From Deltaproteobacteria bacterium (GTDB lineage: Bacteria > UBA10199 > JADGCS01): a DNA stretch of 32,250 bases. The DNA lies in assembly GCA_015228875.1 (NCBI GenBank), contig JADGCS010000049.1:1-32250 (forward strand). Reading direction: 5' to 3'. A program made the translations under genes and the position numbers. This document shows, in pieces, positions 15,505 through 23,876 of the stretch. Numbering within the stretch: position 1 is the first letter of the stretch; each line of letters begins with the position of its first letter. Under the pieces are notes generated by a model. That model did not search any database. It saw nothing but the letters and a program-made list of their open reading frames with translations, and was not told where the DNA came from.

Positions 15505-16821
15505 ATGATTCGTGATATAGAACAAACGCTGACTCAATGGAAAAAAGACAACCGAAGGCGTCCTCTGCTCATTAGGGGGGCAAGGCAGGTTGGCAAATCC
15601 TATGTTGTATCTCAATTTGGCAAAAGGGAATTTAAAAACTTTGTAGAAATCAACTTTGAATTGCAACCCCATTTTAACAACTGTTTTTCTTCTCTTGAAC
15701 CTGATGAGATCAATCAAAAGATATCGATCCTCACAAAACAAGATATAAAAGCGGGGGAGACCCTTTTATTCTTTGACGAGATTCAAAAGTGCCCTCCTGC
15801 CATCAAAAGTTTGCGTTACTACCACGAAAAAACACCCCACCTCCATGTCATTGGTGCGGGGTCCCTGCTTGAATTTGTGCTTAAATCAGAAAAACTCGAA
15901 ATGCCCGTGGGTCGCATACAGTATCTTTATATGAACCCCCTTTCTTTTGGCGAGTTCTTAAATGCAATAAACGAATCACGATTAAGACAGCTATTAACAA
16001 ACAAAAAAAACCTTAGCAAAATAGACGACACATTACACAGTCACGCCCTTGCCCTTCTTAAAAAATATTACATCATTGGGGGAATGCCCTGTGTGGTAGA
16101 CGAATATGCGGCAACGCTTGATGTTATCAAGTGTCAGCATCTGCAGACCTCAATTTGCCAAACATATCGTGACGACTTTGGCAAATATGCAAGCCACGTC
16201 AAACACAAGTATCTCGAAAAAATTTTTGACGCGGCACCTAAAATGGCGGGACAAAAATTTAAATACGCAAACGTAGACAAAGACACGCCGTCCCGAGAAC
16301 TCAAAGAGGCACTGGAACTACTCGAAAGGGCCGGCGTCGTGCATAAAATCAAGGCAACCAGCGGTGACGGTCTTCCGCTTGAATCGGGGGCCAAAGACAA
16401 ACATTTTAAAACATTGTTTCTCGATACAGGGCTCATGCAAAACATGTGTGGTTTAAGCGGCGACATCATTCAAAGCCAGGATCTTCTTGACGTGCATAAA
16501 GGGGCGGTTGCAGAACAATTTGTAGGACAAGAACTTGCAGTCGCTTTTGATCCGTACACGCGACCAAAACTTTACTATTGGTTGCGTGAGGCAAAAAACA
16601 GCTCAGCAGAAATAGACTATCTGATTGCGCAAGGATCGCGCATTGTACCGCTTGAGGTCAAGTCGGGACCACGGGGCAAACTACGTAGCCTCACATTGTT
16701 TATGGATGAATATAAAAGCAAAAAGGCTGTTGTGATTTCGCAAGGCAAATACAAGGAGCAGGGCAACGTTGTCTTTTTGCCTCTCTACGGCATCGAGTGC
16801 CTGCGCCACATGGATTGTTAA
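15505..16821 (+). CDS. AAA ATPase of the AAA_14/DUF4143 family
   Basis: 438 residues. An N-terminal ATPase domain has Walker A GARQVGKS (25-32), Walker B LLFFDEIQ (D91, E92) and sensor-like GAGSLLEF. It is followed by MNPLSFGEFL and the DUF4143 region. The C-terminus has EIDYLI ... IVPLEVKSG, a PD-(D/E)xK-nuclease-like signature typical of this family. These ATPases are common, often solitary, in accessory DNA of bacteria and archaea, and their role is unclear (nuclease- or toxin-related functions have been suggested). An AGGGGG site 5 bases upstream supports the ATG. It is flanked upstream by tandem duplications and downstream by a toxin-antitoxin pair, which suggests acquired DNA. Confidence 0.93.
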   Translation: MIRDIEQTLTQWKKDNRRRPLLIRGARQVGKSYVVSQFGKREFKNFVEINFELQPHFNNCFSSLEPDEINQKISILTKQDIKAGETLLFFDEIQKCPPAIKSLRYYHEKTPHLHVIGAGSLLEFVLKSEKLEMPVGRIQYLYMNPLSFGEFLNAINESRLRQLLTNKKNLSKIDDTLHSHALALLKKYYIIGGMPCVVDEYAATLDVIKCQHLQTSICQTYRDDFGKYASHVKHKYLEKIFDAAPKMAGQKFKYANVDKDTPSRELKEALELLERAGVVHKIKATSGDGLPLESGAKDKHFKTLFLDTGLMQNMCGLSGDIIQSQDLLDVHKGAVAEQFVGQELAVAFDPYTRPKLYYWLREAKNSSAEIDYLIAQGSRIVPLEVKSGPRGKLRSLTLFMDEYKSKKAVVISQGKYKEQGNVVFLPLYGIECLRHMDC

Positions 16822-16899
16822 AAAAAATTCAGGCCTGCCCCGCTTGTTTAAAAAACATGATGGAGGTAATGTGATGGACACACCTTGTTCCCCCTGCTT

Positions 16900-17319
16900 T
16901 CAGGCAAATCTGACAATCTCGGCAAATTGGTCAAAGTCCTGATCAAAACTTATGATGGTCTCAGCATGGTTTTCTATCATGCTGGCCAAGTGATAATAAT
17001 CTTTCACACTGACTTTTGTTTTTGATTTGTTAAAAAGATTAAGGGCAAGATTCACCGTATTTTGTGTGATGCCAAACACGTCACCCAGCCCCTTTTGAAT
17101 GTCCCTGATAAACTGAACCGTCTGACGATGATCCTTTGTCTGCCTGTAAAATATAAAATGCGCTTCTTCGAGGACAAGGACGCTCGTCACGGCAATGCCA
17201 TCATTTAAGCCCAAATCTTCTAACAGCTTGAGGGCTGATGTCTTGTGATGACCGCTCTCAGCCGCCGCGTAAATAAACACATTGGTATCAATAAAGTATT
17301 TTTGCCCTGCAAAAAACAT
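16900..17319 (-). CDS. PIN-domain ribonuclease, toxin of a toxin-antitoxin pair
   Basis: 139 residues from the ATG at 17319, one base after the antitoxin stop; a longer frame would need a TTG start overlapping that gene. The acidic PIN residues are in place: FIDTNVFIYA (first Asp), VLVLEEAHF (Glu), VSVKDYYHLASM (Asp) and IISFDQDFDQF (last Asp), forming a metal-dependent RNase site. The close gap to a small DNA-binding protein gene marks a type II VapBC-like pair. In such systems the antitoxin blocks the active site and the complex represses the shared promoter. The RNA target is not predictable. Confidence 0.9.
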   Translation of the reverse strand: MFFAGQKYFIDTNVFIYAAAESGHHKTSALKLLEDLGLNDGIAVTSVLVLEEAHFIFYRQTKDHRQTVQFIRDIQKGLGDVFGITQNTVNLALNLFNKSKTKVSVKDYYHLASMIENHAETIISFDQDFDQFAEIVRFA

Positions 17320-17320
17320 C

Positions 17321-17569
17321 TTATGAATATTTTTTCTCGAGAACAAGATTAAACTTTTGCTGATCTTCCAAGCCTTTAAGAGACACCTTGTATTTTGACA
17401 AGGCCTTTAGCTTTTTGCTGTTTTTTTGGTCTGCCCTGACTTTAAGAAAATACTTTAAAGACTGTCTTACAATCTGCGAAACGGTTATGGCCGACTCTTT
17501 GGCTATATTTTGAATTTCATCAAAGAGTTCGGGTTCCATTAAAATCACTGCGCGTTTTGTTTTGTGCAT
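17321..17569 (-). CDS. Ribbon-helix-helix-type antitoxin
   Basis: 82 residues. The N-terminal 40 residues (RAVILMEPELFDEIQNIAKE then TVSQIVRQSLKYFL) have the strand plus two helices of the ribbon-helix-helix DNA-binding fold. The basic, charged C-terminus should wrap the PIN toxin encoded one base downstream. Immediately upstream, a perfect 18-bp palindrome sits between the -35 and -10 boxes, as expected for autorepression by a dimeric ribbon protein. The ribosome binding site is weak (taaga). A pairing with the PIN gene is clear; the exact antitoxin subfamily is not. Confidence 0.88.
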   Translation of the reverse strand: MHKTKRAVILMEPELFDEIQNIAKESAITVSQIVRQSLKYFLKVRADQKNSKKLKALSKYKVSLKGLEDQQKFNLVLEKKYS

Positions 17570-17574
17570 GTCTT

Positions 17575-17603
17575 AAAGTAACACATGCACATGTGCATGT
17601 CAA
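17575..17603 (-). promoter_or_regulatory. Toxin-antitoxin promoter with a perfect operator palindrome
   Basis: On the minus strand TTGACA (17598-17603) and TACTTT (17575-17580) are 17 bases apart. The spacer is almost filled by acatgcacatgtgcatgt (17583-17600), an exact 18-bp palindrome, so a bound antitoxin would cover the promoter. The antitoxin ATG is 5 bases beyond the -10, so the mRNA may be leaderless or very short-leadered. Confidence 0.8.
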
Positions 17604-17662
17604 TATGAGGATGAACCCATTGACCATAAACGATACCTTATTTCAAACCCGCGAGAGCAGGT

Positions 17663-18328
17663 TTATGGTTTCAGGCACGAGCGCAGGTAAACAAATCCCT
17701 CTTCGTTAAATTCGAGCGTGGAATATTTTGAGCACTTTTTTTGATCTTTGAGTGTGATCTCTTCAACCAGCGCGGCATAATCGAGTTTGCCGTTTTCGTG
17801 AAAACTAAGCCTTGTGCCTTTGGCAAGCTTGTACCCCTTGTGTGTCAAGGTCTGGCCGAGTGTGGCTTGGGCGAGAGTCCCCTGGTTATAAAACCGGACC
17901 AGTGTGTTTTGTGCGCAGGGGATTGTTTGGATGGTCACGTCCTCTGCAAGTTTTGCCTCTGATACATTGCCGTCTTCAAAAAATCTGATCCATGTTCTTT
18001 GGGGAAAGTGTATGTTCTGCAGGATCATGTCATCATACAGGACGCAGTCATACAGCTTGCCGCTTTCGTAAAATCCGATGGTGGCCCACTTTGCGCACTT
18101 GATGTCCTGATAAATTGTGTTCTGTGCCAACTGGGCGCTGCTTGGTTTTTTGCCCGGCTCAAAGAACTTGACTGAACCTTTAACGGCGGGGATCCCCTGC
18201 ACCATTTCTGCTTCGTAGGTTAAGAGGTCATCGATATTGCAGGATAATGGGCCAAAAAAAATGACACCCACGATGAGGATGAGACAAGTGAAATTCTGCT
18301 TGCGTATTTTTGATATTATTGTCGCCAT
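17663..18328 (-). CDS. Lipoprotein built of six 30-residue MORN-like repeats
   Basis: 221 residues. After a basic start and a hydrophobic core, GPLSC near residue 30 forms a lipobox, so the mature protein should be a lipoprotein. The rest consists of about six units of 30 residues with the pattern c....v.FyesGkL..a.La.d..iq.i (for example WATIGFYESGKLYDCVL, LVRFYNQGTLAQATLG, RLSFHENGKLDYAAL). The F..nG.l core resembles MORN and toxin-antitoxin-like YwqK antidote repeats, which are beta-hairpin units. No catalytic motif. It lies alone between the toxin-antitoxin pair and the LRR lipoprotein gene, divergent from the latter. Ribosome binding site weak. Function unknown. Confidence 0.82.
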   Translation of the reverse strand: MATIISKIRKQNFTCLILIVGVIFFGPLSCNIDDLLTYEAEMVQGIPAVKGSVKFFEPGKKPSSAQLAQNTIYQDIKCAKWATIGFYESGKLYDCVLYDDMILQNIHFPQRTWIRFFEDGNVSEAKLAEDVTIQTIPCAQNTLVRFYNQGTLAQATLGQTLTHKGYKLAKGTRLSFHENGKLDYAALVEEITLKDQKKCSKYSTLEFNEEGFVYLRSCLKP

Positions 18329-18683
18329 GTGCTTTTTGTGTGATCGCGGGTAAAAAAACGGTGCTGGTATTTTTTAATATCTTGTTTTTACAGAGACAAT
18401 CAAACTTTTTAACGTTTTTTCTTAGCAACTTCTTTGCTGCTTTGGGCGATAAAGAGATTGGGTGGGAGATGGGCTGCCCTGCAGGGCATTGTCATGCTTG
18501 ATGTACAGGAATTTCAAAGTCGACAGAGCGCGGGTGCATGCCTCGCAAAATGGAGGAATTCAACCGCGTCACAGTCAAGTTAGTAACTTGTTTGGAGCAG
18601 GCGAGGATCGGAGGGTTTGGGTTATATCTCCTGTCTGTTTGTTCACTGACAGGCGCTTCCAGGATCATAGACGGACGTTTTGT
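18329..18683. other. Intergenic region between divergent lipoprotein genes
   Basis: It contains the 12-bp palindrome gccctgcagggc (18476-18487) and copy B of the three-copy element (18513-18590). A frame open from 18462 into the LRR gene is an upstream extension without a signal peptide and is not used. Confidence 0.6.
18513..18590 (+). ncRNA. Structured repeat element, copy B
   Basis: 78 bases that align without gaps to copy C at 24802-24879 (62 of 78 identical by hand count) and in blocks to copy A. The outer stem gcgcgg (18528-18533) pairs with ccgcgt (18564-18569). An alternative hairpin is CGGG-tgcatgc-CTCG (18531-18545). The terminal hairpin is caagtt-agt-aacttg (18576-18590). It ends about 93 bases before the LRR lipoprotein start. 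Confidence 0.5.
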
Positions 18684-19913
18684 ATGAAAAAAATTTTTAT
18701 TCTTTTGTTTTTTTGTTTTTTTATTTCTGCATGCGATGATGATTCGGGGTTTGTGATGCAGATGGACTCGCAGATCAGTGCGCTCCCTGCTGGTGCCTGT
18801 TCCGCAGGATATAAGACCTGTTCTGACGGGAGTGTTGTGGCGCGTGTTGCTCCGAGTTGTGAATTTGAGGAGTGTCCTTATCACGAGGGATGCGGTGCAG
18901 ATAAAATAATGGTGGATGGTACTTGCACCCCGCTTGACACTGTGGTTTTTTTTTCTGATGCGGTTCTCGAAAAAACAGTGAGGGACAGACTGGATCTCAC
19001 AGAGCAGGAAGCCTTGACTGTGGCCATGTTACAGGGGTTACAGGAGATCAGGTCGTTTGATCCTCGCGGGATTATCTCCACACTCGACGGGCTGCAATTC
19101 TGCACCAGACTTGAATCTCTGGAACTTCCGGGTCATGCCATAGAAGACGTGACTGTTCTTCATGGTTTGACTGATCTGCATTATCTTGACCTGTCAGACA
19201 ACAACGTGACGGATATCACCCCGCTTGATTCTTTATACAAACTCGAAAAACTTTTTTTAAGCAGGAATGTGATTGCCGACTTTACACCCATTGCTAATTT
19301 TGCCGAACTCAGAGAGCTTGATTTGTCCCACACGGCTGTCTCCGAGGTTGGTTTTTTATCGGGACTGATGGGACTGACAAGACTTGTTTTGTCTGGTAAC
19401 GAAATCAAAGATACAGCACCACTTGCCTATCTTGTCAATCTCACAGAACTCTGGCTCGATTCCAATGCCGGGATCAACATTGATTCCCTTGCCACGCTGA
19501 CAGAATTGAAAATATTGATACTCCATTCCAATGGCCTGCAGGCTGTCACGCACCTTGAGGATCTTGCCAAACTCACCCGACTGGATCTCTCGTACAATGA
19601 GTTGCTGGATATCAGTCCCCTCGAAGGATTAACCCAGATGACAAACCTTAATTTAAGCCACAACAGCATTGTTGATATTAATTTCTTAAACGGGCTGACA
19701 AAGCTTGAAAAGCTGTATCTCTCATCAAACAGCATCACGGACGTGAGTGTGCTTGAGGGACTTTACAACTCGGGGGCATTTCATTCGATCCCCAACGCTG
19801 TATTATTGACAAACAACAACCTTGACGATGACGAAACCGCCCAGTCAATCAACCAGTCTGTCATTGATTATCTTTTATCAAATGGCGTGAATGTGAGTTA
19901 CGGCAGCCTTTAA
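18684..19913 (+). CDS. Leucine-rich-repeat lipoprotein
   Basis: 409 residues from the ATG at 18684, chosen because MKKIFILLFFCFFISAC gives a perfect lipoprotein signal; the frame is open further upstream but without a signal. After a Cys-rich segment (ACSAGYKTCSDGS ... CGADKIMVDGTCTP) comes a capping helix (SDAVLEKTVRDRLDL). It is followed by about ten internalin-type leucine-rich repeats of 22 residues (for example LTDLHYLDLSDNNVTDITPL), forming a solenoid for protein binding. The last unit passes into a C-terminal cap (QSVIDYLLSNGVNV). Such cell-surface proteins usually act in contact with other cells or surface molecules; the partner is not predictable. The ribosome binding site is poor. 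Confidence 0.9.
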   Translation: MKKIFILLFFCFFISACDDDSGFVMQMDSQISALPAGACSAGYKTCSDGSVVARVAPSCEFEECPYHEGCGADKIMVDGTCTPLDTVVFFSDAVLEKTVRDRLDLTEQEALTVAMLQGLQEIRSFDPRGIISTLDGLQFCTRLESLELPGHAIEDVTVLHGLTDLHYLDLSDNNVTDITPLDSLYKLEKLFLSRNVIADFTPIANFAELRELDLSHTAVSEVGFLSGLMGLTRLVLSGNEIKDTAPLAYLVNLTELWLDSNAGINIDSLATLTELKILILHSNGLQAVTHLEDLAKLTRLDLSYNELLDISPLEGLTQMTNLNLSHNSIVDINFLNGLTKLEKLYLSSNSITDVSVLEGLYNSGAFHSIPNAVLLTNNNLDDDETAQSINQSVIDYLLSNGVNVSYGSL

Positions 19914-19936
19914 GATAAATTTGCTACGTACTCTTT

Positions 19937-19997
19937 AATTTCGGCACAACACCGCTGGATTGCCGCGCTCCCGTTGGTCGCTCGCAATGACGAAATT
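19937..19997. repeat. Fold-back repeat downstream of the LRR gene
   Basis: aatttcg (19937-19943) is inverted as cgaaatt (19991-19997), and the interior attgc...gcaat arms surround cgctcccgttggtcgctc. The ggattgccgcg...cgctcgcaatgacg layout is, from memory, a recurrent dispersed hairpin in many bacterial genomes. Confidence 0.55.
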
Positions 19998-20049
19998 ATT
20001 TAAACTTGAAATCATAAATTAATAACATACAAGTTAGAATCAATTAGCC

Positions 20050-20071
20050 TCGGCCCAGGGCACCGGGCCGA
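20050..20071. terminator. GC hairpin at the end of the phosphofructokinase gene
   Basis: tcggccc (20050-20056) pairs with gggccga (20065-20071), just beyond the stop codon of the minus-strand gene. No clear T-run follows, so termination is only possible. Confidence 0.4.
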
Positions 20072-20076
20072 TAAAA

Positions 20077-21408
20077 TCAAAACCGCTTGTTTGTCATCAA
20101 CGCTGGTTGTCCTGTCAACGAAACCACATCTCTCCAGAGCGAGCTTTCGGGGTCTACCTTGTTTCTTTTTGAAACCACAAGTTCCAGGGGGACATGAACG
20201 TATTGATTGTTGATCAGGCTGATCATGGCGCCTGTTCTGCCGCTTAGGGCTGCGTGAACGGCGTTGTTGCCGAGTCTGGCGCAGAAGATCGAATCACTGG
20301 GGTTCGCGTGCGCGCTGCGGATGATGTAGCTGGGATCGATGTATTTGATATTGACCTCGGTCTTTTTTGATTTAAAAAATTCGGAGATGGTTGTTTTGAG
20401 AAAAAGACCGATATCGGCAAGGGTTTTGTTTCCCGAGACATCTTTTAAGCCGGTCTCTTGGAGATGATTTTGACCGGCTCCCTCGGCGACGAGGATCATT
20501 GCGTGATTGCGGATTCTCAGGCGGTGCTGGAGGTGTCTTAAAAGTCCGTTGGCCCCCTCAAGATCAAAGGGGACCTCCGGGATCAAAACATAGTTGACGT
20601 CGTTCATGGCGAGTGCCGTGTGTGCCGCGATAAAACCGGACTCGCGCCCCATGACCTTGACAAGGCCGATCCCGTTGATGGAATCGTGCGCCTCGGTGTG
20701 TGCCCCCGAGACAGCGCTGACGGCTGCCGAGACGGCGGTTTCAAAACCAAAAGATTTCTGTACAAAGCCGAGATCGTTGTCGATGGTTTTTGGAATCCCA
20801 ATCACCGATATTTTAAGATTTCTTTTTTTGACTTCTTTTGTGATGGCAAGGGCCCCCTTTTGTGTGCCGTCGCCGCCGATAATAAAGACGACATTGAGGT
20901 TCATTCTTTCGAGGGTGTCTACAATCTCTGCGGTTTGTTCACCGCCACCGCGGGATGTCCCCAGTATGGTGCCGCCCATTTTGTGGATGTTGACGACTTT
21001 TTCGGGTGTGAGATCAACGACGGGAAACCTGAACTCGGGCAGAAAACCCCTGTAGCCAAATTCGATACCGCTGATGCGGCGCACTCCGTAATGATGCCAC
21101 AGGCACATGACGATGGACCTGATGACATCGTTGATCCCGGGGCACAGACCGCCGCAGGTGACAATGGCGGCGTGCAGTTTGAGCGGGTCAAAGTAGATCA
21201 TCTCCCTTGGACCTGCCATCTCGAGCAGGTTTTCTTTGTTGTAACTGCGCGTGAGATTGTCGCTCTTGATTTTGACATTGTAGATCACCGAGAGCTCGTC
21301 GGTTACAAATTTTGCCATACACTGATCTTGTGTTTTGGACAGGTTGATCGGGGATGGAACCGAACATTTTCCCAGACGGTCTATTGAAAAATTGTATGCT
21401 TGTGTCAT
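20077..21408 (-). CDS. pfkA: 6-phosphofructokinase
   Basis: The enzyme phosphorylates fructose 6-phosphate at C1, the committed step of glycolysis. 443 residues are longer than the E. coli type and fit the group with plant- and trypanosome-like members. Visible motifs are TCGGLCPGINDVIRS (nucleotide side), GGTILGTSRGG, IIGGDGTQKGA and PKTIDNDL (catalytic Asp), GHE-equivalent VKVMGRESGFIA, and SAHANPSDSIFCARLG. The GGDGT (not GGDDT) argues for ATP over pyrophosphate as donor, but the K in PKTIDND is shared with pyrophosphate enzymes, so the donor is not settled. The start at MTQAYNF is supported by AAGGA seven bases upstream; the longer frame lacks one. No neighbouring glycolytic gene. Confidence 0.92.
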   Translation of the reverse strand: MTQAYNFSIDRLGKCSVPSPINLSKTQDQCMAKFVTDELSVIYNVKIKSDNLTRSYNKENLLEMAGPREMIYFDPLKLHAAIVTCGGLCPGINDVIRSIVMCLWHHYGVRRISGIEFGYRGFLPEFRFPVVDLTPEKVVNIHKMGGTILGTSRGGGEQTAEIVDTLERMNLNVVFIIGGDGTQKGALAITKEVKKRNLKISVIGIPKTIDNDLGFVQKSFGFETAVSAAVSAVSGAHTEAHDSINGIGLVKVMGRESGFIAAHTALAMNDVNYVLIPEVPFDLEGANGLLRHLQHRLRIRNHAMILVAEGAGQNHLQETGLKDVSGNKTLADIGLFLKTTISEFFKSKKTEVNIKYIDPSYIIRSAHANPSDSIFCARLGNNAVHAALSGRTGAMISLINNQYVHVPLELVVSKRNKVDPESSLWRDVVSLTGQPALMTNKRF

Positions 21409-21489
21409 GCAGATTCCTTTTTGTGCGTTTTGTTTTTGTGCCGCCGTGTCACTGATTATTGGGGACACAGCGGCTGTTGTGACGCGATG

Positions 21490-22887
21490 TCATAATGGTT
21501 TGATGGCTTCTCCTGTTTCAAATCTGATTTTTTTTTCGACCTCGGCCCTTCCGACGGGGTATTTACCTGTAAAACAGGCGTCGCAAAACCATTCTTTGTT
21601 GTTTATTTTGTCAAACCAGTAAAGGGATTCAACCGATAAATACTGCAGGGAATCGCACTCAATGTGCAATCTGGTTTCTTCAACTGTTTTTTTTGCAGAG
21701 ATGAGTTCGCGGCGCGAAGGGGTATCCATCCCGTAAAAGCAGGGCCACTTTGTGGGAGGAGAGGAAATTTTTAAATGGATCTCTTTTGCCCCGGCATCGC
21801 GGATCATCTTGACGATTTTTTTTGATGTGGTCCCGCGGACGATTGAGTCGTCAACAAGGATCACCTTTTTGCCTTCAAATGTTTTTCGGACAGGGTTAAG
21901 TTTAACCTTCACCCCGAAGTGGCGGATGTTTTGTTCGGGTTCGATAAAGGTCCTTCCCACATAATGGTTGCGTACAAGTCCCATTTCGAAGGGAATTTTT
22001 GACTCATGAGAATAACCAATGGCCGCAGGGACCCCCGAATCCGGGACGGGGACGACAAGATCTGCTCTGGTTGCGGATTCCTTTGCAAGCTGATGCCCAA
22101 ACCCTTTTCTGATTTCGTAAACATCGCGGTTAAAGACATGACTGTCAGGCCGCGCAAAATAAACGTATTCGAAGATGCAGTGATTTTTTTTATGATTGTT
22201 GTCTGCAAAACGAAATGATTCTATTTGATCACCGCTGAAAAAAACAACCTCACCAGGTTCTATTTCTCTTACAAACTCGGCCCCGATGAGATCAAAGGCG
22301 CTTGTCTCCGAGGCTACAATGTGTGCCCCGTTTTTTTTGCCCAGCACCAGGGGTCTGAATCCGCTCGAATCACGGGCTGCTATCATGGTATCTTTTGTCA
22401 GAAACAAAAGCGAAAAGGCCCCGTCAAGGGCGCTCAAGGCGTCTGTGATACGCTCTCTTATGGTTTGCTGTTTTGACCTTGCCAGCAGGTGCATGACGAC
22501 TTCGGTGTCTATGTTGGATTGAAAGATGGCGCCGCTGTCTTCGAATTTTTTTCTGAGAGAGAGCGCGTTGACGATATTGCCGTTGTGGACCACAGCCATA
22601 GATCCACTGGAAAAATTGACCATAAACGGTTGACAGTTGCGGATGTGACTCTCTCCCTGTGTTGAGTAGCGCACATGACCAATGGCGTGGATTCCCTTGA
22701 GTGTATTGAGCACACCCTGCGAAAAAATATCGGGAACCTGACCCATCGACAAATGGATTTTCATTTTGTCGCCGTTGCCCGTGGCGATGCCGGCGCTCTC
22801 CTGACCGCGGTGCTGCTGGGCGTATAGGCCAAGATAGGCGAGTGTTGCGGCCTCGGGGTGATTGTAGATGCCTATGATGCCACACAT
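21490..22887 (-). CDS. purF: Amidophosphoribosyltransferase
   Basis: It makes 5-phosphoribosylamine from PRPP and glutamine, the first step of purine synthesis. From the ATG at 22887 (GAGG upstream) the protein is 465 residues beginning MCGIIG, so the nucleophile is Cys2 with no propeptide. The Ntn glutaminase domain (HRGQESAG, GHVRYST, AVVHNGNI) is followed by the phosphoribosyltransferase domain with VILVDDSIVRGTTS. Four cysteines at the positions used for the 4Fe-4S cluster in Bacillus-type enzymes are present: CIFEYVYFARPDS, PPTKWPCFYG and EWFCDACFTG. The longer frame adds 22 residues before Met and would hide the nucleophile, so it is rejected. It is single, not in a pur operon. Confidence 0.97.
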   Translation of the reverse strand: MCGIIGIYNHPEAATLAYLGLYAQQHRGQESAGIATGNGDKMKIHLSMGQVPDIFSQGVLNTLKGIHAIGHVRYSTQGESHIRNCQPFMVNFSSGSMAVVHNGNIVNALSLRKKFEDSGAIFQSNIDTEVVMHLLARSKQQTIRERITDALSALDGAFSLLFLTKDTMIAARDSSGFRPLVLGKKNGAHIVASETSAFDLIGAEFVREIEPGEVVFFSGDQIESFRFADNNHKKNHCIFEYVYFARPDSHVFNRDVYEIRKGFGHQLAKESATRADLVVPVPDSGVPAAIGYSHESKIPFEMGLVRNHYVGRTFIEPEQNIRHFGVKVKLNPVRKTFEGKKVILVDDSIVRGTTSKKIVKMIRDAGAKEIHLKISSPPTKWPCFYGMDTPSRRELISAKKTVEETRLHIECDSLQYLSVESLYWFDKINNKEWFCDACFTGKYPVGRAEVEKKIRFETGEAIKPL

Positions 22888-22927
22888 AGATAAAGGTTCC
22901 TCAGTGCGAGTGGGGAGATAAAGAGAC

Positions 22928-22948
22928 CGCCCCGCGTTGGTTGGGGCG
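22928..22948. promoter_or_regulatory. GC hairpin upstream of purF
   Basis: cgcccc and ggggcg pair around a 9-base loop. It lies between purF (start 22887) and the lipoprotein gene ending at 23028 and could end that transcript or lie in the purF leader. Confidence 0.3.
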
Positions 22949-23027
22949 TACACTATCTTGTTAAGTGCGGGGAGTCAACCGGCTTGAAAGAAGTTGAAAG
23001 AAGACTGTGGTGTGAGTGACAACAACA

Positions 23028-23786
23028 TTATTCTGGAGTCTCTGTTGCTGTCGCCGTGGCGTCTGCTGATGCTGAGATTGTGCCCGTGTAGGTGATCGTT
23101 GTGCCATCGCCAAAGTCGAGGGTGATCTCTGCAGTTTCACCACCCGCGAGACCTGTGATCGAAAACTGGACGGCAGAAAGGGTCTCGTCGTAATTGGACT
23201 CGGCTGCCATGTTTGCGGAAGCAAGGACATCGTTGATGTAAGTATCTATTGTGATGTTTTCGATCTCGGATGAGGTGACATCAATGACCAAGAGGGGGAT
23301 GGTGACAAGGGATGCACCGCCACTTAAGGCCCCCAGGGTGACTGATTCTGATTCTGTTTCTGTTGCTGTGACATCCGCGGAGGCAGAGGCCGTGCCCGAG
23401 TAGGTGATGGCTGTGGCGTGACCTATATTAATCACGATGTCAATGGTCTCGCCGCCCGTCAGACCCGAGATCGAGAAGCGGATGGCTTCGAGTGTCTGGT
23501 GGTAATATTCTGTCCCGGAAATATTTTCGAGGCTTGTTAACGTCCCGTTGGCGTAGATATCGATGGTGATGCCGTCGACGTCTGATGCCGTCGCATCGAT
23601 CACAGAGAGCGGGATGGTGACCACAGACGAGCCCGAGCTTATGGTCCCCAGTGTGACAATCTGCGGCAGTTCATCTGCAGGTGTTGTGATGCGGTCGGCA
23701 CCCGAACACGCGACAAGCGCCAGGCAAACGAAGACAGGGTATAAAAAAAAGAGAGTTAAATTTGTTTTGATAAACTTACGAGTCAT
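23028..23786 (-). CDS. Secreted lipoprotein with two tandem beta-domains
   Basis: 252 residues from the ATG at 23786, which has AGGAGG 6 bases upstream. MTRKFIKTNLTLFFLYPVFVCLALVAC is a lipoprotein signal with the lipidated Cys near 27. The mature part holds two copies of about 100 residues, each opening with the strand pattern VTLG.LSGG.S.VTIPL.VID and closing with GLTGGETIDIVINIG or GLAGGETAEITLDFG and ITYSGT / ITYTGT. The resulting beta-sandwich type is not one I can name. The C-terminus ends in an Ala/Thr/Glu tail. It is 54 bases from the flagellin-like gene upstream and probably independent of purF. Confidence 0.85.
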   Translation of the reverse strand: MTRKFIKTNLTLFFLYPVFVCLALVACSGADRITTPADELPQIVTLGTISSGSSVVTIPLSVIDATASDVDGITIDIYANGTLTSLENISGTEYYHQTLEAIRFSISGLTGGETIDIVINIGHATAITYSGTASASADVTATETESESVTLGALSGGASLVTIPLLVIDVTSSEIENITIDTYINDVLASANMAAESNYDETLSAVQFSITGLAGGETAEITLDFGDGTTITYTGTISASADATATATETPE

Positions 23787-23876
23787 GCAATCCTCCTGAA
23801 TAATCGTGAGGGTGTCCGTCATTGCTATCTCAAAGCCAATACAAAAACAAGCGGATATGAAGCCGCGGGCACGCGT

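Noticed and set aside
15237..15515. 92-codon frame upstream of the ATPase gene
   Set aside because: Low-complexity AT-rich translation (repeated ISTIIV) over tandem duplications; overlaps the ATPase start.
18462..18683. Upstream extension of the LRR lipoprotein frame
   Set aside because: It would put 74 residues before a perfect lipoprotein signal and would read through copy B of the repeat element.
22888..22953. Upstream extension of purF
   Set aside because: It would bury the essential Cys2 nucleophile; the ATG at 22887 has a proper ribosome binding site.
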